In this document: positions 4,560 through 5,318 of the stretch, in pieces
Layout of the letters: each line of letters begins with the position of its first letter
Position numbering within the stretch: position 1 is the first letter of the stretch
NCBI GenBank assembly: GCA_020432595.1
Contig: JAGQGA010000411.1
Span: forward strand, 1 to 5,318
Reading direction: 5' to 3'
Origin: Anaerolineales bacterium
Lineage (GTDB): Bacteria; Chloroflexota; Anaerolineae; Promineifilales; Promineifilaceae
DNA: 5,318 nt
Notes under the pieces: generated by a model
Database searches by the model: none
Seen by the model: the letters and a program-made list of their open reading frames with translations, nothing else
What the model was told of the DNA's origin: nothing
Position numbers and translations under genes: made by a program

Positions 4560-5318
4560 ATGGCTTTATTACAACAAATTATTCAGCTCCTCACTGAACC
4601 ACCCGGCACCGTTGTCTTTCATCTAGTTACGCTTTTTGCCCTACAGGCAATCTTTGCTTTGTCACTGGGTCAGTGGCGGAACAATCGAAGCAACCGACAG
4701 GCGGGACAAACGGCCGTTTCTGCTGCCGTCATCTTCCTTGCCCGTTTGGTGCTCATGCTCGTCGGGCTGGTTGTCAGCAGCGACCCCGACCGCGCCACCG
4801 CCGTTTTGCCACCGTTGGAGCAGGCCGTTCATGCATTAACGGCCGTTTTTCTCATCTGGGCACTCCTGCCACCCTACAAAAAATACCCCCGGCTCAACAC
4901 CCTGCTCCTCATCTTCACCACCATCCTCATCGGCACCATCTACCTCTTCTTCGCCCAGGATTGGCCGGCCCAAGCCGCGCTCAACACCGTCTACAACGCC
5001 TCCGCCCAGGCCTCCGTCTGGGGCATCTTCCAAATCGTCATGCTCAGCATCGGCATCATCCTGCTTATGACCAGTGCCGAGCTACGCAACTCCCTCCACG
5101 TCGTCATCCTCGCCATTCTGCTCATCGCCTCCCTCGTCCACTTCTGGAACTTCCCCGAGATCATCCCCACCCAAACCAACATCGCCTACTGGATTCGTCT
5201 CGGCCACCTCATCGCCTTCCCCCTTTGGGCCGTCCTCACCTATCAATACGGCCTCAGCATCCGCAGTCGTCAGGGCAATTGGGCACCCACCCACAACCTC
5301 ATCCCCGCCCTCAACCTG
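4560..5318 (+). CDS. Seven-TM membrane protein, N-terminal part (3' partial), probable sensor
   Basis: An ATG at 4560 opens a frame that stays open for 253 codons to the window edge, so only the N-terminal part is seen. An in-frame TGA at 4554 makes this the first possible start; no clear Shine-Dalgarno site precedes it. The protein starts MALLQQIIQLLTEPPGTVVF and shows seven hydrophobic segments at about residues 16-38, 51-73, 85-104, 111-131, 151-171, 175-195 and 206-228, with short polar loops (for example RNNRSNRQ at 40-47 and PPYKKYPR at 104-111). No secretion signal is separate from the first helix. Seven helices in about 230 residues, followed by a polar stretch, resemble the membrane input module of histidine kinases or other signalling proteins (the HisKA_7TM type). 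The expected GAF/PAS, kinase or cyclase output part would lie beyond the window, so the function is inferred from topology only. From about 4850 its coding strand is strikingly C-rich and G-poor (for example 26 C and 9 G in 5101-5160). Confidence 0.82.
   Translation, partial: MALLQQIIQLLTEPPGTVVFHLVTLFALQAIFALSLGQWRNNRSNRQAGQTAVSAAVIFLARLVLMLVGLVVSSDPDRATAVLPPLEQAVHALTAVFLIWALLPPYKKYPRLNTLLLIFTTILIGTIYLFFAQDWPAQAALNTVYNASAQASVWGIFQIVMLSIGIILLMTSAELRNSLHVVILAILLIASLVHFWNFPEIIPTQTNIAYWIRLGHLIAFPLWAVLTYQYGLSIRSRQGNWAPTHNLIPALNL

Larger units (their letters stand above)
52..4847. repeat. Dispersed palindrome AACGGCCGTT, nine exact copies
   Basis: Exact copies lie at 52-61, 509-518, 816-825, 1637-1646, 1933-1942, 3478-3487, 3835-3844, 4709-4718 and 4838-4847. 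A near copy, TACGGCCGTA, is at 2620-2629 and a one-base variant, AGCGGCCGTT, is at 2264-2273. All copies lie in coding DNA and use all three frames: read as Thr-Ala-Val (509, 1637, 4709, 4838), Asn-Gly-Arg (816, 3835) or (Glu/Lys)-Arg-Pro-(Phe/Leu) (52, 1933, 3478). The word is therefore kept at DNA level rather than by protein selection. About 0.005 copies would be expected in this length at uniform composition. It resembles highly iterated palindromes of other bacteria, such as cyanobacterial HIP1. The role is unknown. Confidence 0.93.

Noticed and set aside
4636..4839. 67-codon + strand frame within the membrane protein
   Set aside because: It overlaps the seven-helix frame that is open from 4560 to the window end; its product shows no pattern beyond composition.

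Overview
The window (about 5.3 kb, GC-rich genes) looks like a bacterial chromosome fragment, most likely from a Chloroflexota lineage (Anaerolineae or a relative). That placement is inference. It rests on the density of the palindrome AACGGCCGTT, on intergenic hairpins built from 7-nt units, on weak or absent Shine-Dalgarno sites, and on the style of the proteins. No marker gene is present to confirm it.

Layout: all five supported genes are on the + strand. First comes the C-terminal part of a YfcE/MJ0936-like metallophosphoesterase (1-647, entering from upstream). An 81-nt gap follows, almost filled by a long imperfect hairpin of heptamer repeats (650-724). Next are a prolyl-oligopeptidase-family (S9) serine peptidase (729-2630), a hydroxymethylglutaryl-CoA lyase (2634-3566, 3 nt after the peptidase stop) and a YgjP/DUF45-type zinc metallohydrolase (3577-4110, 10 nt after the lyase stop). 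These last three are tightly packed and probably co-transcribed. The lyase points to leucine or HMG-CoA breakdown. The peptidase could supply amino acids, but that link is only suggested by adjacency.

From 4111 to 4559 there is no recognisable gene. This stretch is less GC-rich than its surroundings and holds four clear inverted repeats. Three lie in a row at 4124-4145, 4179-4221 and 4224-4295 and could be one structured RNA or a 3'-end processing/termination region. The fourth (4375-4416) is a perfect 19-bp hairpin again made of heptamers. A 52-codon ORF (4146-4304) runs through the structured stretch, but its support is weak. From 4560 to the window end runs the N-terminal part of a membrane protein with seven predicted transmembrane helices, probably the sensor module of a signalling protein whose output domain lies beyond the window.

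The most unusual signal is at DNA level. AACGGCCGTT occurs nine times exactly (about 0.005 expected by chance at uniform base composition) in all three reading frames. In my hand counts the + strand is G-rich just before these palindromes and C-rich just after them. Over the nine sites the flanking 51-60 nt total about 195 G/110 C on the left and 114 G/203 C on the right. The palindromes therefore appear to sit at local GC-skew inversions. This would fit a site-directed strand-processing or mutational process centred on the motif.
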